The notes under the pieces are model-generated. The model was not told the DNA's origin and made no database searches. It was given only the letters and a program-made list of their open reading frames with translations. A stretch of 20,688 nt of DNA, taken from JAAFIP01 sp043718065 (GTDB lineage Bacteria > Pseudomonadota > Gammaproteobacteria > Burkholderiales > Burkholderiaceae_C). How positions within the stretch are numbered: position 1 is the first letter of the stretch; the number at the start of each line of letters is the position of its first letter. The stretch lies in NCBI GenBank assembly GCA_043718065.1, contig JAYSWJ010000266.1:1-20688 (forward strand). Direction: 5' to 3'. The position numbers and the translations under genes were made by a program. This document shows positions 6,568 through 13,637 of the stretch, one piece after another.

Positions 6568-7776
6568 ATGCCCGACCACATTAGCGATCTTTTTCAAACC
6601 CGCACCACCCGCACCCGCGCTTGCACCTTGCTAGCGTACGCACGTAGCGGGGCATCTACCTACTTTGCCGTGCACGACAACGCGCTGGCTACAACGGCAG
6701 ACCTGGTGGCCAGCGTTACGCGTGAGCGCTATCCAGATTTAACTATTCCGTACCACAGCCGCTGGCGGCATTTTGAAGCGGGCGGGGTTGACCGGCGTGC
6801 GTGGCTTGGCGCGGCAGCGCTTGACCCGCGCGCGTTGATTGACTTAGTGATAGTCAGCGTACTGCTAGACGCAGGTGCGGGCCCGCAGTGGCGCTTTAAA
6901 GAAGCGCGCACAGGGAAAAATTTCACGCGTTCTGAAGGTTTGGGCGTAGCTAGTTTTCACGCATTCACAAACGGACTATTTTCTAGCGACCCTTCGCAGC
7001 CGCTGCGCTGCGATGCAGCCTCCTTGCAGAACCTGAACACACTGCAATTGGGCGAGGCGTTTCAAGTGTCAAGCAGCAACCCCTTAGTGGGGCTAGAAGG
7101 GCGCGCGCATTTGCTGCGCAGTTTGGGCAAAGCGCTGATGGAGCAGCCCGAGGTATTTGCCAGCAAGACCGCGCCCAGTGTGCCACGCCCCGGCGGGCTA
7201 TTTGACTATGCACAGCGTGGGGCGGACGCCGTGACCGCCCACCATTTGCTGGGTATTTTGCTCACCACGTTGACGCGTATATGGCCCTCAGGCAGCGTGC
7301 TGGGCGACACACCTGTGGGCGATTGCTGGCCGCACCCGGCGTTGGGCGATAAGGGCAGTAGCGCAGGTTGGATACCGTTTCATAAACTGTCTCAATGGCT
7401 CACCTATTCACTCTTGGAACCCTTTGCATGGGCGGGTGTGCCCGTAACAGGGCTAGACGCGCTGACTGGCCTGCCCGAGTACCGCAACGGCGGCTTGCTG
7501 CTAGATGCAGGGGTATTAACTTTTAAAAACGCGCAACTAGCGCAACTGCCAATGCGCGCTGACCACACGCTGATTGTCGAATGGCGCGCACTCACTGTGG
7601 CTCTGTTAGACGAGCTGGCCCCCATGGTGCGCCAGCGTTTAGGTAAAACAGAAGCGCAAATGCCGCTAGCCTGCGTGCTAGAAGGCGGCACGTGGGCCGC
7701 AGGCCGCGTGCTGGCACAACAACAGCGCGACGGCAAGCCACCGCTTAATATCGAGTCTGACGGTACTATCTTTTAA
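6568..7776 (+). CDS. DUF1688 family protein (URC4-like), uracil catabolism
   Basis: This matches the DUF1688/URC4 family, whose yeast member is required for growth on uracil as nitrogen source; its reaction has not been clearly assigned as far as I know. Recognisable family stretches include YHSRWRHFEAGGVDR near residues 57-71, RIWPSGSVLGDTPVGDCWPH in the middle, IPFHKLSQWLTYSLLEPF, and LTGLPEYRNGGLLLDAGVL. There is no signal peptide or membrane segment, so it should be cytoplasmic. The length of 402 residues is in the family range. The ATG at 6568 has little Shine-Dalgarno; the gene lies 91 bases after the cyclohydrolase-like gene and 38 bases before upp, so one transcript is likely. The family call rests on remembered motifs and on the flanking URC1- and URC6-type genes, which agree. 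Confidence 0.87.
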   Translation: MPDHISDLFQTRTTRTRACTLLAYARSGASTYFAVHDNALATTADLVASVTRERYPDLTIPYHSRWRHFEAGGVDRRAWLGAAALDPRALIDLVIVSVLLDAGAGPQWRFKEARTGKNFTRSEGLGVASFHAFTNGLFSSDPSQPLRCDAASLQNLNTLQLGEAFQVSSSNPLVGLEGRAHLLRSLGKALMEQPEVFASKTAPSVPRPGGLFDYAQRGADAVTAHHLLGILLTTLTRIWPSGSVLGDTPVGDCWPHPALGDKGSSAGWIPFHKLSQWLTYSLLEPFAWAGVPVTGLDALTGLPEYRNGGLLLDAGVLTFKNAQLAQLPMRADHTLIVEWRALTVALLDELAPMVRQRLGKTEAQMPLACVLEGGTWAAGRVLAQQQRDGKPPLNIESDGTIF

Positions 7777-7814
7777 CCAGAATTTTTAATTTAAATCACC
7801 AAGGCAATCCATCC

Positions 7815-8459
7815 ATGAGCACAGTCTATAAAAACAACGTTTTTGTTGTTACCCATCCTCTGGTGCAACACAAGCTCACCCTCATGCGCAAGCAAGAGTC
7901 ATCGACCAATACGTTTCGCCGTTTGCTTAACGAAATATCCATGCTCATGGCCTATGAGGTCACCGCCGACATGCCCATGCAAGAGATCGAGATTGAAACG
8001 CCCATGGAGAAAATGAAAAGCCAAGTCATTGACGGCAAGAAACTGGTATTTGTCAGCATTTTGCGGGCTGGTAACGGCATCTTGGAGGGCATGCTTAACG
8101 TAGTGCCAGGCGCACGCGTGGGGCACATAGGCTTGTACCGCGACCCTAAAACACTGACAGCCGTGGAGTATTACTTCAAGATGCCGCACGACATGGACCA
8201 ACGCGACATCATCGTGGTAGACCCGATGCTGGCCACCGGCAATTCGGCCATTGCAGCCGTAGAACGGCTTAAAGAACTGCGCCCTAGATCGATCAAATTC
8301 GTCTGCCTAGTAGGTTGCCCCGAAGGCGTTAACGCCATGCAAAAAGCCCATCCCGATGTACCCATCTACGCCGCCGCGATAGACAGGCAGCTAAACGACC
8401 ATGGCTACATACTGCCCGGACTAGGTGATGCTGGCGACAGAATATTTGGTACTAAATAG
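7815..8459 (+). CDS. upp: Uracil phosphoribosyltransferase (URC6-like role)
   Basis: This enzyme joins uracil to PRPP to give UMP and pyrophosphate in the cytoplasm. The protein of 214 residues is of normal length. It has the Upp N-terminus (VTHPLVQHKLTLMRKQESST), the mid-domain LRAGNGILEGMLNVVPGARV, the flexible-loop run IGLYRDPKTL, the PRPP site DPMLATGNS (residues 136-144), and the uracil-binding C-terminal stretch DRQLNDHGYILPGLGDAGDR. The ATG at 7815 follows AAGG at a good distance. In many bacteria upp is a salvage gene beside uraA; here it follows URC1- and URC4-type genes, so it probably supplies UMP to a catabolic route as well as, or instead of, salvage. No uracil permease gene is present in the window. 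Confidence 0.95.
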   Translation: MSTVYKNNVFVVTHPLVQHKLTLMRKQESSTNTFRRLLNEISMLMAYEVTADMPMQEIEIETPMEKMKSQVIDGKKLVFVSILRAGNGILEGMLNVVPGARVGHIGLYRDPKTLTAVEYYFKMPHDMDQRDIIVVDPMLATGNSAIAAVERLKELRPRSIKFVCLVGCPEGVNAMQKAHPDVPIYAAAIDRQLNDHGYILPGLGDAGDRIFGTK

Positions 8460-8461
8460 GC

Positions 8462-8506
8462 ATTCTAGGCCGTAGAACCTGCTCAAGCAGCTATTAAATT
8501 TATAGT
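8462..8506 (-). repeat. Dispersed intergenic repeat, copy A (reverse orientation)
   Basis: Read on the minus strand, this gives CTATAAATTTAATAG followed by CTGCTTGAGCAGGTTCTAC and GGCCTAG. The same order of blocks recurs at 9068 and 20527. It contains a near-palindrome (8491-8505) and a 4-bp hairpin CTGC-TCAA-GCAG. It lies directly after the upp stop and could act as a weak terminator. Confidence 0.7.
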
Positions 8507-8564
8507 ATCAATGATCATCTTGTACACTTAGGTTATTGTTCCTATCTAACTAAGAAAGATACCC

Positions 8565-9053
8565 ATGGTACGTTATGCAATACTTTTTATTCTGGCAGTG
8601 GCTGTTGTAGCGCTGCTGCTATTGATAGCGGGGCAAATGGGCCTGCTGCGCGGCAAGGCACCCTCCGACATTGGCGTGAAAGAAGGCAAACTTAAGCGCC
8701 CTTCTCTGACCCAAAACTCTGTTACAAGCCAGGCTAACTTGTGGCCTGACCATCCGCAGCAAGCCTACGCCAGCGTGGAAGCCCTGGGCATTACCGGTGA
8801 TGGCAGCGCCGAGATGGCCAAGTTAGTCACCATTTTGCAAGGCATGCCGCGCACCACTATCGTACAAAAAGACGCTGGTTACATTTATGCGCAGTGCACG
8901 ACACAGTTGCTGAAATACACTGACGACGTTGAGTTTTATCTCGACACGGCAGCCAAAGTGATCCATGTGCGCAGTGCGAGTCGCCTAGGACAAAAAGATT
9001 TGGGCGTCAACCGCGCACGTATCGAACAAATACGCGCTGCGATGGCAGTTTGA
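8565..9053 (+). CDS. DUF1499 domain protein with N-terminal membrane anchor
   Basis: This is a small membrane-anchored protein of unknown function. Residues 4-26 form one hydrophobic segment (ILFILAVAVVALLLLIAG) with no lipobox cysteine, so it is probably an inner-membrane anchor with the rest in the periplasm. Residues of about 55-160 match DUF1499 as I recall it, especially the C-terminal part: DDVEFYLDTAAKVIHVRSAS, then SRLGQKDLGVNRARIEQIRA. The length of 162 residues is typical. The ATG follows AAGAAAG. It is separated from upp by copy A of the dispersed repeat and from the next gene by copy B, so it is probably a separate transcription unit from the uracil genes. Confidence 0.85.
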   Translation: MVRYAILFILAVAVVALLLLIAGQMGLLRGKAPSDIGVKEGKLKRPSLTQNSVTSQANLWPDHPQQAYASVEALGITGDGSAEMAKLVTILQGMPRTTIVQKDAGYIYAQCTTQLLKYTDDVEFYLDTAAKVIHVRSASRLGQKDLGVNRARIEQIRAAMAV

Positions 9054-9067
9054 TTAAATTTTAGTTT

Positions 9068-9117
9068 ACTATTGATTTAATAGCTTCCTGAGCAGTATCT
9101 ACGGGCTAGAAGCCCGA
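9068..9117 (+). repeat. Dispersed intergenic repeat, copy B
   Basis: The blocks CTATTGATTTAATAG (9069-9083), then CTTCCTGAGCAG and TCTACGGGCTAG, align with copies A and C. It ends in a perfect small hairpin, CGGGCT-AGA-AGCCCG (9102-9116), with no T run after it. It lies between the DUF1499 and DUF427 genes. Confidence 0.65.
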
Positions 9118-9146
9118 TTACCCATCTAAATTACCAAGGAAAAGCC

Positions 9147-9428
9147 ATGAAAGCCACCTGGAATAACGTAGTGATAGCGCAAAGCGACGACACGCAACTG
9201 GTAGAGGGCAACCACTACTTTCCTGCCGCGTCGCTAGACCAGAAATACGTCAGCTTTAGCAACCACAAAACGGTATGCCCGTGGAAAGGCACCGCCAGCT
9301 ACTACAGTCTGCTGGTCAACGGCGAGCTGAACGCTGACGCGGTATGGTACTACCCTAGCCCCAAAGCAGGCGCTGAAATGGTAGCTGACCGCGTGGCGTT
9401 TTGGAAAGGTGTGAAGGTAGAGGCTTAA
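9147..9428 (+). CDS. DUF427 domain protein
   Basis: This is a 93-residue soluble protein matching DUF427. The family core is clear: ATWNNVVIAQSDDTQLVEGN, then FPAASLDQKYVSFSNHKTVC, CPWKGTASYYSLLVNG, and the C-terminal AVWYYPSPKAGAEMVADRVAFWKGVKVE. It is a single-domain member; the length is normal for the short form. The ATG follows AAGGA with good spacing. I know of no established biochemical role for these proteins. Its neighbours (DUF1499 before, RNase R converging from the right) do not suggest one. Confidence 0.9.
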   Translation: MKATWNNVVIAQSDDTQLVEGNHYFPAASLDQKYVSFSNHKTVCPWKGTASYYSLLVNGELNADAVWYYPSPKAGAEMVADRVAFWKGVKVEA

Positions 9429-9491
9429 AGGTACAGGCGTGAAGCTGGGATCTAGAGGCGCGAATCACCGCAGAGCCTAGCCTACAAACGC

Positions 9492-11939
9492 CTATCTACC
9501 GCGGCGCTTGCCCTTACCTTTGGCTGCCGCCTTTTTAACCGCAGCACGCAACGCCTGAATAGGCGACGCTGGTGCACGCGCTACAGCTTGGCTGGGTGAC
9601 TTAGCCCCTGTTTTACTGGCAGATTTGCGCGATGCAGGTGCTCGCTGGCCACGGCCTGCGTCAGCTGCCACGTCGAAAATCGAGCTGCTAGCAGTGCCTG
9701 GCATGCCAGAGCGACCACGCTCTGAGCTGTGTTCACCGCTTGCACTACCTCGGTGCCTGTCGCTAGTCTTGTCACTGCCTTTATCGCGTTTGCGCGCAGG
9801 TCTGCCAGTGGCTAAGTTGTCAGCGTCTAGCCGCGCAATACCACCCGACGGCAGGCGCACAGCCTCGCCATCACGCACCAATCTAAAGTCAATCTTGCGG
9901 CCATCTAGGTCCACCCGGCTGACCTGCACGTTCACGCGCGTGCCTATGGCGTAGCGCAAACCTGTGCGCTCGCCTCGCAGCTCGCAGCGGATTTCGTCGA
10001 ACTTGAAGTATTCGCCGCCTAGCTCGGTGATGTGTACTAAACCTTCGACGTACATCGCGTCCAGCGTCACAAACAAGCCAAAACTGGTGACCGAGCTGAC
10101 CGTGCCTGCATATTCCTCGCCCAGATGCTCTCGCATGTACTTGCATTTAAGCCAAGCTTCGACATCTTTGCTGGCCTCGTCGGCACGGCGCTCGTTGGCG
10201 CTGCAGTGAATGCCTGCAGCTTCCCATTCCACCTGCTCAGGGCTGGATTTTTTGGGCTTCATGGTCGGTGCTTTGACCTTCAACGCAGCGCGCGCAGCTA
10301 GACGCTTTTTCAGCTTTTCGTGGGCTTCGCCGGGCAGTGGCAGCTTGGGTAGCTGGTACTTGGTGTGCGTCAATATCGCTTTAATCACCCGGTGCACCAG
10401 CAGGTCGGGGTAACGCCGAATCGGGCTGGTAAAGTGCGTGTACGCCTCAAACGCCAAGCCAAAGTGGCCGCTGTTAATGGGCGTGTAAATCGCCTGGCTC
10501 ATTGAGCGCAGCAACATGGTGTGAATTTGCTGCGCATCAGGCCGGTCTTTGGTGGCAGCAGCTATGGCCGCAAACTCGCCTGGCACCGGGTCTTCGCTGA
10601 TCGGCATGTTAAGTCCCAGCGTTTTGAGGTACATGCGCAGCGTTTCTTTTTTCTCAGGCGTAGGGCCTTCGTGTACACGGTATAGGCCTAGGTGTTTGCT
10701 GCGCAAAATAAAGTCAGCGCTGCATACATTAGCCGCTAGCATGGCCTCTTCAATCAGTTTGTGTGCGTCGTTGCGGGTACGTGGAATAATTTTTTCGATG
10801 CGTCCATTGTCGTCACAGACTATTTGCGTCTCGGTAGTTTCAAAATCTACCGCGCCGCGCGCGTTACGTTGCAGCAACAGGGCGCGGTACGCATCATGCA
10901 AATTAAGCAAATCGTCAATACGGTCTTTACGCCTAGCCGCTTCGGGGCCGCGCGTGTTAGACAAAATAGCTGCCACCTCGGTATAGGTAAAACGTGCTTT
11001 GCTGTGCATGACTGCAGGGTAGAACTGGTAGGCATGCACCTCGCCTTGGGTGTTGACCAGCATGTCACACACCATGCACATCCGCTCGACATCGGGTTTA
11101 AGCGAGCACAGGCCGTTGCTCAACTTCTCAGGCAGCATGGGAATCACACGGCGTGGAAAATATACGCTGGTCGCGCGGTCGTAGGCGTCGATATCAATTG
11201 CAGTGCCAGTTTTGACATAGTGCGATACGTCAGCAATCGCCACTAACAAGCGCCAGCCGTCTTGCGCTGTTTTGCCGCGCCCTATTTTGGTAGGCTCGCA
11301 GTACACCGCATCGTCAAAGTCGCGCGCGTCCTCGCTGTCGATGGTGACCAAAGCAATGTCGGTCAAATCTACGCGGTCTTTCTTGTCGGCGGGGCGCACA
11401 TGGTCGGGCAGCAGCTTGGCCTGTGCTAAGCAGGCTTCGCTAAATTCGTGGGGTACGGCGTATTTACGCACCGCAATTTCAATTTCCATGCCCGGGTCGT
11501 CCACCTCACCCAGCACTTCTTTCACCCGGCCTACAGGCTGGCCGTACAGAGACGGCGGCTCGGTCAGTTGCACGACCACCACTTGGCCTGCTTTGGCGTC
11601 GCCAGTGCCGTTTTTAGGTATCAGCACATCTTGGCCATAACGTTTGTCTTCGGGGGCTACCAGCCAAACGCCAGACTCTTGTAGCAGTCGGCCAATGATG
11701 GGTTGCGGTGGTCGCTCTATGATCTCGGTGACTTTGCCTTCAGGGCGGCCCTTGCGGTCGTGGCGCACAATACGCGCTTTAACCCGGTCGCGGTGCAAAA
11801 CGGCGCGCATTTCGTTGGGTGGTAAATACAGATCGGCACCGCCGTCGTCGCGCTGAACGAACCCGTGTCCGTCACGGTGACCAAGCGCAGTGCCTTCAAT
11901 TTCTTCTAGCTCTCGGCCAGATGGGGTGGTAGTTTTGAT
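9492..11939 (-). CDS. rnr: Ribonuclease R (3'-5' exoribonuclease), probable non-AUG start
   Basis: This is a processive 3'-5' exoribonuclease of the RNase II/RNB family that degrades structured RNA in the cytoplasm. From the proposed start it has an OB cold-shock domain (GHRDGHGFVQRDDGGADLYL at about residues 21-40), a second cold-shock domain, the RNB domain with the Mg-binding run DSEDARDFDDAV and the conserved HFTSPIRRYPDLLVHR, an S1 domain (EEYAGTVSSVTSFGLFVTLD), and a Lys/Arg/Ala-rich tail. The first ATG in frame is at 11810, but that Met is inside the conserved LPPNEMRAVLHRD run, so starting there would cut the first domain. The frame stays open to a TGA at 11966-11964 with no ATG, GTG or TTG. 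An ATC at 11939 lies 6 nt after AGGA and gives 815 residues (E. coli RNase R has 813). The N-terminal helix-turn-helix of the E. coli protein is absent. Confidence 0.9.
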   Translation of the reverse strand: MKTTTPSGRELEEIEGTALGHRDGHGFVQRDDGGADLYLPPNEMRAVLHRDRVKARIVRHDRKGRPEGKVTEIIERPPQPIIGRLLQESGVWLVAPEDKRYGQDVLIPKNGTGDAKAGQVVVVQLTEPPSLYGQPVGRVKEVLGEVDDPGMEIEIAVRKYAVPHEFSEACLAQAKLLPDHVRPADKKDRVDLTDIALVTIDSEDARDFDDAVYCEPTKIGRGKTAQDGWRLLVAIADVSHYVKTGTAIDIDAYDRATSVYFPRRVIPMLPEKLSNGLCSLKPDVERMCMVCDMLVNTQGEVHAYQFYPAVMHSKARFTYTEVAAILSNTRGPEAARRKDRIDDLLNLHDAYRALLLQRNARGAVDFETTETQIVCDDNGRIEKIIPRTRNDAHKLIEEAMLAANVCSADFILRSKHLGLYRVHEGPTPEKKETLRMYLKTLGLNMPISEDPVPGEFAAIAAATKDRPDAQQIHTMLLRSMSQAIYTPINSGHFGLAFEAYTHFTSPIRRYPDLLVHRVIKAILTHTKYQLPKLPLPGEAHEKLKKRLAARAALKVKAPTMKPKKSSPEQVEWEAAGIHCSANERRADEASKDVEAWLKCKYMREHLGEEYAGTVSSVTSFGLFVTLDAMYVEGLVHITELGGEYFKFDEIRCELRGERTGLRYAIGTRVNVQVSRVDLDGRKIDFRLVRDGEAVRLPSGGIARLDADNLATGRPARKRDKGSDKTSDRHRGSASGEHSSERGRSGMPGTASSSIFDVAADAGRGQRAPASRKSASKTGAKSPSQAVARAPASPIQALRAAVKKAAAKGKGKRRGR

Positions 11940-11970
11940 ATAAAATCCTAAGTTATCTGAAATTCAAAAT

Positions 11971-12001
11971 TTACTGCATTACTTTACGTAAATCGCAGTA
12001 A
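11971..12001. promoter_or_regulatory. Inverted repeat just upstream of tRNA-Leu
   Basis: TTACTGC (11971-11977) is the exact reverse complement of GCAGTAA (11995-12001). Inside it is a 10-bp palindrome TTTACGTAAA (11983-11992). It lies in the short gap between the divergent rnr and tRNA-Leu genes, ending 4 bases before the tRNA, where promoter elements are expected. A protein-binding site or chance are both possible. Confidence 0.45.
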
Positions 12002-12005
12002 GTTG

Positions 12006-12090
<85 letters not shown>

Positions 12091-12140
12091 AATTTTGACG
12101 GCAAATCTTATTCAGTTGCGTCGTTACTGTTTTGGTTGCA

Positions 12141-12187
12141 GCGTTAAGTGTCATTAATCGGCGTTATTAAGCAGCGTTATTAATCGG
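12141..12187. repeat. Short AT-rich direct repeats after tRNA-Leu
   Basis: GCGTTA occurs three times (starting at 12141, 12161 and 12174), twice as GCGTTATTAA, and ATTAATCGG occurs twice. The run lies between the tRNA and the end of the convergent cyclic-nucleotide-binding gene. No function is apparent. Confidence 0.4.
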
Positions 12188-12245
12188 TGTCATCAATTAC
12201 ATCACGCTTAAAAGCATACCCGAAAAATTCAATTAAAGAAGCCCT

Positions 12246-12785
12246 TCAGCTTGAAGTTGCGCTTTTTCTCAGTTTAGCGATTTCTTGCTGTAGGCCTTGG
12301 TGCACTATGCCAAGAGTTTGCATGGTCATGTTAGCGTGTCGTATGCGTTGGGCCATGATTTTAAGCAAGCCAGCCATTAACTGCGCAGCGGCTAGGGGTT
12401 GGTGCTCCAGCAGCATAGCTAGATGATCGCGCTCTAACGCAGCAACATGCATCGTGTTCAGCGCGGTGCATGTTGCGGAATGTGGTTGCTCGTCTATAAA
12501 GCCCACCTCGCCCACTAAGTGCCCAGGTTTAGCCCGGCGATAAACTACTGTGTCTATGTCGTTAACTAACTTGGATGTGATTTTGGCTTCGCCGCTAACA
12601 ATTAGCATCAACTGCCCGTTGTTAGCCTCTCCCTCTTGGATCAAATTCTCGCCCTGGGCGTATTCGCGCAAAGACATGACCTCCACGATACGCAATGCTT
12701 GCTCGCGCGGCATGCCGTCGAACGCGGTATCGCTGGCGAGCAATTGCGCGATTTGACCTAAAGAATAGGCGGGTACATCAGACAT
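12246..12785 (-). CDS. Stand-alone cyclic nucleotide-binding domain protein
   Basis: This is a 179-residue cytoplasmic protein containing one cyclic nucleotide-binding (CRP-type beta-roll) domain at about residues 18-130: FDGMPREQALRIVEVMSLRE, YAQGENLIQEGEANNGQLML, IVSGEAKITS, and the phosphate-cassette-like region PGHLVGEVGFIDEQPHSATC. After it comes a helical tail (LKIMAQRIRHANMTMQ). There is no helix-turn-helix DNA-binding domain, so it is not a complete CRP/FNR regulator; such proteins may act by protein contact. The cassette has GEVGFIDEQPHSATC instead of the classic GE.AL...R.A pattern, and the arginine expected to bind the phosphate is replaced by His/Ser, so cAMP binding is doubtful. 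It runs divergently from the response regulator gene with a 195-base gap. Whether it belongs to that signalling system is unknown. Confidence 0.85.
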   Translation of the reverse strand: MSDVPAYSLGQIAQLLASDTAFDGMPREQALRIVEVMSLREYAQGENLIQEGEANNGQLMLIVSGEAKITSKLVNDIDTVVYRRAKPGHLVGEVGFIDEQPHSATCTALNTMHVAALERDHLAMLLEHQPLAAAQLMAGLLKIMAQRIRHANMTMQTLGIVHQGLQQEIAKLRKSATSS

Positions 12786-12877
12786 ATTGGGCTGTGCTAA
12801 GAACTAAAAATACTATAAGGCAGTATATTTCAACACAACCGGGGGAATAAGTGAAAATTCTGTGCAAATTTACAGCT

Positions 12878-12958
12878 GTGCAATGGCTCTAGCTGCATTT
12901 GTAATTGCGTCACCTCCCGGCAGTTTCGCTGACACAAATAGACTAGAGCCAACTGCAC
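12878..12958 (+). promoter_or_regulatory. 81-nt foldable element before the response regulator gene
   Basis: Nested complementary segments are 12878-12882 with 12954-12958 (5 bp), 12884-12892 with 12943-12951 (9 bp, TGGCTCTAG), 12897-12902 with 12934-12939 (6 bp) and 12909-12912 with 12930-12933 (4 bp), leaving a 17-nt loop that contains CCTCCC. That is 24 pairs in 81 nt, ending 22 bases before the ATG at 12981. It may be a structured 5' leader, a separate small RNA, a miniature mobile element or paired binding sites for a regulator. Confidence 0.65.
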
Positions 12959-12980
12959 TTAATTGCGAGATACTCACACC

Positions 12981-13637
12981 ATGATCGACCCTAGCGCGCA
13001 AGCACCACTGCCCTCACCTAAAGTATTGTTGATAGACGACCACACTTTGTTCCGTACGGGTATGCGCTTGATAGTCACATCATTTCCGGGAGTGCACTCG
13101 GTATTAGAGGCAGGCTCGGTCATGCTGGCCAAGCAACATGAAGGTTTGCCCATCGATATTATTTTGCTCGATATCCACATGCCGGGCCTTAATGGTCTGG
13201 ACGGATTCACTCTGCTGCGCAGCTTGTTTCGCAAGGCAAAAATCATTTTCGTGTCGGCCAGCGTCTCCGGTGATGCGGTTACCGATGCCGCTGCGCGGGG
13301 AGCCGATGGTTTTTTACCCAAATCAGCCAGCGCAGATGACATTTTTGCTGCGCTAGCCACTGTGTGTGCCGGCGGCAAGTGCTTTCCTAGCTTGGTAGGC
13401 ACCCAGATGGACTCTCATGGCGTAAAACCCTCACCGCCTTCACTCAGTGCACGCCAGCTTGAAGTGCTAGCGCTTTTGGCACAAGGCAAACCCAATAAAG
13501 TCATCGCGCGCGAGATGAACCTGAGTGAAAACACTGTGCGCGTGCATGTCTCAGCCATGTTCGCCAACCTGGGGGTTAACAGCCGTACCGCCGCGTTAAT
13601 AGCCGCACAACAGGCAGGGCTGGTCACGGGGCTATGA
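12981..13637 (+). CDS. NarL/FixJ-type two-component response regulator
   Basis: This is a transcription regulator expected to be phosphorylated by the kinase encoded next. Numbered from the ATG at 12981, the receiver domain (about residues 12-130) has the acidic pair in VLLIDDHTLF, the phosphate-accepting D64 in ILLDIHMPG, the conserved Ser in FVSASVS, and the Lys in FLPKSA. A LuxR-type helix-turn-helix follows (SARQLEVLALLAQGKPNKVI, then LSENTVRVHVSAMFANLG). The protein has 218 residues, normal for NarL types. A TTG at 12963 would add six residues, but it lies close to the 81-nt hairpin and has no ribosome site, so ATG is preferred. The stop overlaps the kinase start (ATGA), indicating coupled translation. 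Target genes are unknown; the lipid genes downstream are candidates by position only. Confidence 0.92.
   Translation: MIDPSAQAPLPSPKVLLIDDHTLFRTGMRLIVTSFPGVHSVLEAGSVMLAKQHEGLPIDIILLDIHMPGLNGLDGFTLLRSLFRKAKIIFVSASVSGDAVTDAAARGADGFLPKSASADDIFAALATVCAGGKCFPSLVGTQMDSHGVKPSPPSLSARQLEVLALLAQGKPNKVIAREMNLSENTVRVHVSAMFANLGVNSRTAALIAAQQAGLVTGL

Noticed and set aside
9625..11856. Several open frames on the plus strand opposite RNase R
   Set aside because: They are low-complexity, Ser/Arg-rich shadows of a strongly conserved gene in the other direction and resemble no known protein.
12867..12918. Minus-strand mini-frame starting near GGGAGGTG in the loop of the 81-nt element
   Set aside because: A strong ribosome-site-like sequence is present, but the only ATG is about 14 bases away and the peptide is very short and featureless. 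It is more simply explained by the folded element.
12963..12980. TTG start adding six residues to the response regulator
   Set aside because: It lies 5 bases after the 81-nt foldable element, has no ribosome site, and the added residues are not part of the receiver domain.
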